From: Cryomorphaceae bacterium
GTDB lineage: Bacteria; Bacteroidota; Bacteroidia; Flavobacteriales; Schleiferiaceae
DNA length: 55,101 nucleotides
NCBI GenBank assembly: GCA_003566715.1
Contig: PXCF01000142.1
Coordinates: 1 to 55,101 of the forward strand
Direction: 5' to 3'
The notes below the pieces were generated by a model that ran no database searches, was not told the DNA's origin, and saw nothing but the letters and a program-made list of their open reading frames with translations. Both the position numbers and the translations under genes were made by a program. Of the stretch, positions 53,395 through 55,101 are shown piece after piece; positions within the stretch are counted from its first letter, which is position 1, and each line of letters begins with the position of its first letter.

Positions 53395-54825
53395 ATGAAA
53401 ATATTTTTGTTTTACACTACCCTCATCGTAAGTATTGTTTTATTCAATACTCATGCGCACGGACAAGATTTCAGCGGAAGCTGGAAAGGCAAATTAGATG
53501 TTGGCACAATGGAAATGCGCATCAATATCCACATCACTCCGTCTGAGAGTGGTCCGTACTCCGGCACCTTTGACAGTCCCGACCAAGGGGCTTACGACTT
53601 ACCCTTCACATCGGTGGTTGTGGTTGATGGTGAGCTGACCTGCACGAATGAATCGATGGGTATTGTCCTTACGGCTACATTTGTTGAAGACGACGATTTA
53701 GAAGCACGATGGATGCAGGGCGGCATGGCCTTCCCCATTTCATTCAAGCGCGCTGAAGGCGCTATTGAACGAGAGAAAAAAGTGCAAGACCCCGAACCGC
53801 CCTTTCCGTACGAGGAAGAATTTTTATTTGTGGTCAACGAACAAGGTGATACCATCCACGGCACCCTTACTTTACCCAACAACGTAAAGAAAGCGCCGGT
53901 GGTCATCCTCGTCACCGGGAGTGGTCCTCAAAACCGCGACTCAGAAATTCTCGGGCACCGCCCATTCTTGGTATTGGCAGATTATCTCAGTCGACAAGGC
54001 ATTGCGGTATTCAGATACGACGAGCGTGGTGTGGGTGAATCCGGCGGCGACTTTCTGACGGCCACATCACGAGACTTCGCTTCTGACGCTGCACTGATTG
54101 TGCAAATGATTGCCAAACACAAAAACATCGACAATAGGCGCATTGGGGTTTATGGACACTCCGAAGGCGCTATGGTGGCAGCCATTCTCAATGCTGAGTT
54201 CATCAATCCCAACTTCATTATCTTAGCTGCCGGACCAGGGGTGCCCATTCCTGAACTGCTTCGCAAACAGTCAGACGATATACTGAAAACACAAGGCGCC
54301 ACAAGAAGCAAAAGAGACGAAATTAACAGCCTCAATACCGACATCTATAACTTTCTCGTAAATAGCGAGGACCTTGAGTCAGCAGCCATAAAAATAAATG
54401 AGTATTTCAATAAGTTGATGGTTGAAGCCGAAAAAGAAAACGATGAAGATAAATTACAACGCATTGTGGAAACCAAGAAGAGCATACGCGAGAACGTCAT
54501 CACCCCCTGGTTTCATTTTTTCATAAAATTTGACCCTGAGCATTACTACGGCCAAATCAATGTTCCCACCCTCATTATCAATGGCAAAAAAGACCTACAG
54601 GTATGGTGGGAAGACAACCCTACCGCCATTCAACGCATCATCACCGAATCAGGTAATAAGCAAGTTGAAATGAAAATTTATGACGATATCAACCATCTAT
54701 TTCAAACAGCAGAAACGGGTTCACCAATGGAATACGCCGGTAATGAAGAGACTTTTAATAAAAAAATAATGGCGGATATCGCTGAATTCATCAACGCACA
54801 GAAAGCAGGAAAAAGAATAACATAG
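53395..54825 (+). CDS. Exported alpha/beta hydrolase
   Basis: A 476-residue secreted or periplasmic serine hydrolase. ATG 53395 starts a signal peptide (about 1-22, ending HAHGQ). A beta-rich N-terminal domain (about 23-125, DFSGSWKGKLDVG) resembles the accessory domain found in many Bacteroidota hydrolases. The hydrolase fold follows: VVILVTGSGPQNRDSE (oxyanion region), FRYDERGVGESGG, the nucleophile elbow GVYGHSEGAMVA with its Ser, and a C-terminal VPTLIINGKKDLQVWW carrying the acid residue and INHLFQ the His. Ester or peptide substrate is unknown. The helical insertion around 290-355 is Lys/Glu-rich. Confidence 0.9.
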   Translation: MKIFLFYTTLIVSIVLFNTHAHGQDFSGSWKGKLDVGTMEMRINIHITPSESGPYSGTFDSPDQGAYDLPFTSVVVVDGELTCTNESMGIVLTATFVEDDDLEARWMQGGMAFPISFKRAEGAIEREKKVQDPEPPFPYEEEFLFVVNEQGDTIHGTLTLPNNVKKAPVVILVTGSGPQNRDSEILGHRPFLVLADYLSRQGIAVFRYDERGVGESGGDFLTATSRDFASDAALIVQMIAKHKNIDNRRIGVYGHSEGAMVAAILNAEFINPNFIILAAGPGVPIPELLRKQSDDILKTQGATRSKRDEINSLNTDIYNFLVNSEDLESAAIKINEYFNKLMVEAEKENDEDKLQRIVETKKSIRENVITPWFHFFIKFDPEHYYGQINVPTLIINGKKDLQVWWEDNPTAIQRIITESGNKQVEMKIYDDINHLFQTAETGSPMEYAGNEETFNKKIMADIAEFINAQKAGKRIT

Positions 54826-54830
54826 AAAAA

Positions 54831-54890
54831 GGCAGTTCGGAAATCATCCACCACAAACACACACTTAAATCACCATGCTTCCGAACTGCC
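54831..54890. repeat. Perfect 12-base inverted repeat with a 36-base AC-rich spacer
   Basis: GGCAGTTCGGAA at 54831-54842 and its exact complement at 54879-54890 bracket a loop free of G over most of its length. It begins 6 bases after the hydrolase stop. It is followed by AAAG and then TTGTTTTC, so it might terminate transcription, but the long loop is unusual for that. Confidence 0.7.
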
Positions 54891-55101
54891 AAAGTTGTTT
54901 TCACTAGCACATACTATATACACAAAACAATACAAACTTGTTCGAGAAAAAGTGAATAAGGAAATATCTCGTAGTGGTTTGCCTTGCGCTGACACTGACT
55001 ACGGCTTTTTTTGTTCACCAAAATGGAAAGGATTAACTGCGTTGATCCTCTGAGTGTCCGAATGGCGATAGAAAAGCCGAACAGATTCCGCTGTGCTCCA
55101 T
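54891..55101. other. Non-coding tail with further inverted repeats
   Basis: No credible open frame is present. Three complementary pairs are visible: CGTAGT (54970-54975) with ACTACG (54998-55003) followed by seven Ts; GGATTAA (55030-55036) with TTGATCC (55042-55048); and CGGCTTTT (55002-55009) with AAAAGCCG (55072-55079), which encloses the previous hairpin. The first and third pairs compete for 55002-55003. It does not match any tRNA, tmRNA, RNase P or SRP RNA signature that I know. The feature is cut by the window end. Confidence 0.4.

Noticed and set aside
54891-55101. tmRNA, RNase P RNA or SRP RNA
   Set aside because: The diagnostic sequence elements of those RNAs are not seen in the visible part.

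Overview
The window is chromosomal DNA from a member of the Bacteroidota, most likely a marine or aquatic Flavobacteriales-type organism. The evidence is a very large secreted protein with a type IX secretion (T9SS) C-terminal sorting domain, a TonB-dependent receptor with an N-terminal carboxypeptidase-like domain, several lipoproteins whose lipobox Cys is followed by Asp/Lys-rich stretches, a DUF4199 membrane protein, a stand-alone transketolase C-terminal half, and many intergenic copies of the Bacteroidota sigma factor -7 element TAnnTTTG. No rRNA, tRNA, insertion sequence, integrase, phage gene or CRISPR array was found. Most of the window is core housekeeping sequence.

Layout. 296-7278 (+): TonB-dependent receptor, beta-helix lipoprotein, small lipoprotein, then a PhoB/PhoR-like two-component pair. 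7323-8006 (-): membrane zinc peptidase. 8111-13054 (+): a tight surE / small membrane protein / lpxB / SpoIID / ComEC run whose genes nearly all touch or overlap. 13110-14528 (+): NhaC antiporter with its own good promoter. 14802-19700 (+): 1632-residue T9SS-exported multidomain protein. 19749-22340 (-): ClpB. 22569-28463 (+): TyrRS, SH3 protein, carboxyltransferase beta subunit, a class I isoprenoid-synthase-like protein and a transketolase C-terminal half. 28550-30073 (+): SulP permease. 30102-30545: four-copy tandem repeat array. 30665-36692 (-): PepD, OsmC, SucC, thioredoxin-like protein, ornithine aminotransferase and a MenE-like ligase. 36922-39591 (+): two tandem paralogous beta-helix lipoproteins. 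39757-46439 (+): EttA-like ABC-F, PheT, histone-deacetylase-family protein and two exported lipoprotein-like proteins. 46588-53266 (-): GyrB, the L9/S18/S6 operon, a thioredoxin, two glycosyltransferases and DUF4199. 53395-54825 (+): secreted alpha/beta hydrolase. The last 276 bases hold strong inverted repeats but no gene.

How the genes work together: surE-lpxB-SpoIID is envelope biogenesis; GT4, GT2 and DUF4199 look like a small surface-glycan module; TyrRS, PheT, EttA and S6/S18/L9 serve translation. Starts were moved from the longest open frame to internal ATGs where the promoter position or family N-terminus required it (lpxB, tyrS, SH3 protein, transketolase, second lipoprotein, EttA, hydrolase).

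The most interesting non-routine items are the isoprenoid-synthase-like protein with both Asp-rich motifs at 26561-27505, the orphan transketolase half next to it, the paralogous CTDPAA/DDGSC lipoproteins with internal duplication, the repeat array at 30102-30545, a hairpin that seems to be both terminator and transcription start region at 49981-50033, and the structured non-coding tail at 54831-55079. I did not see a clearly novel multi-gene system.
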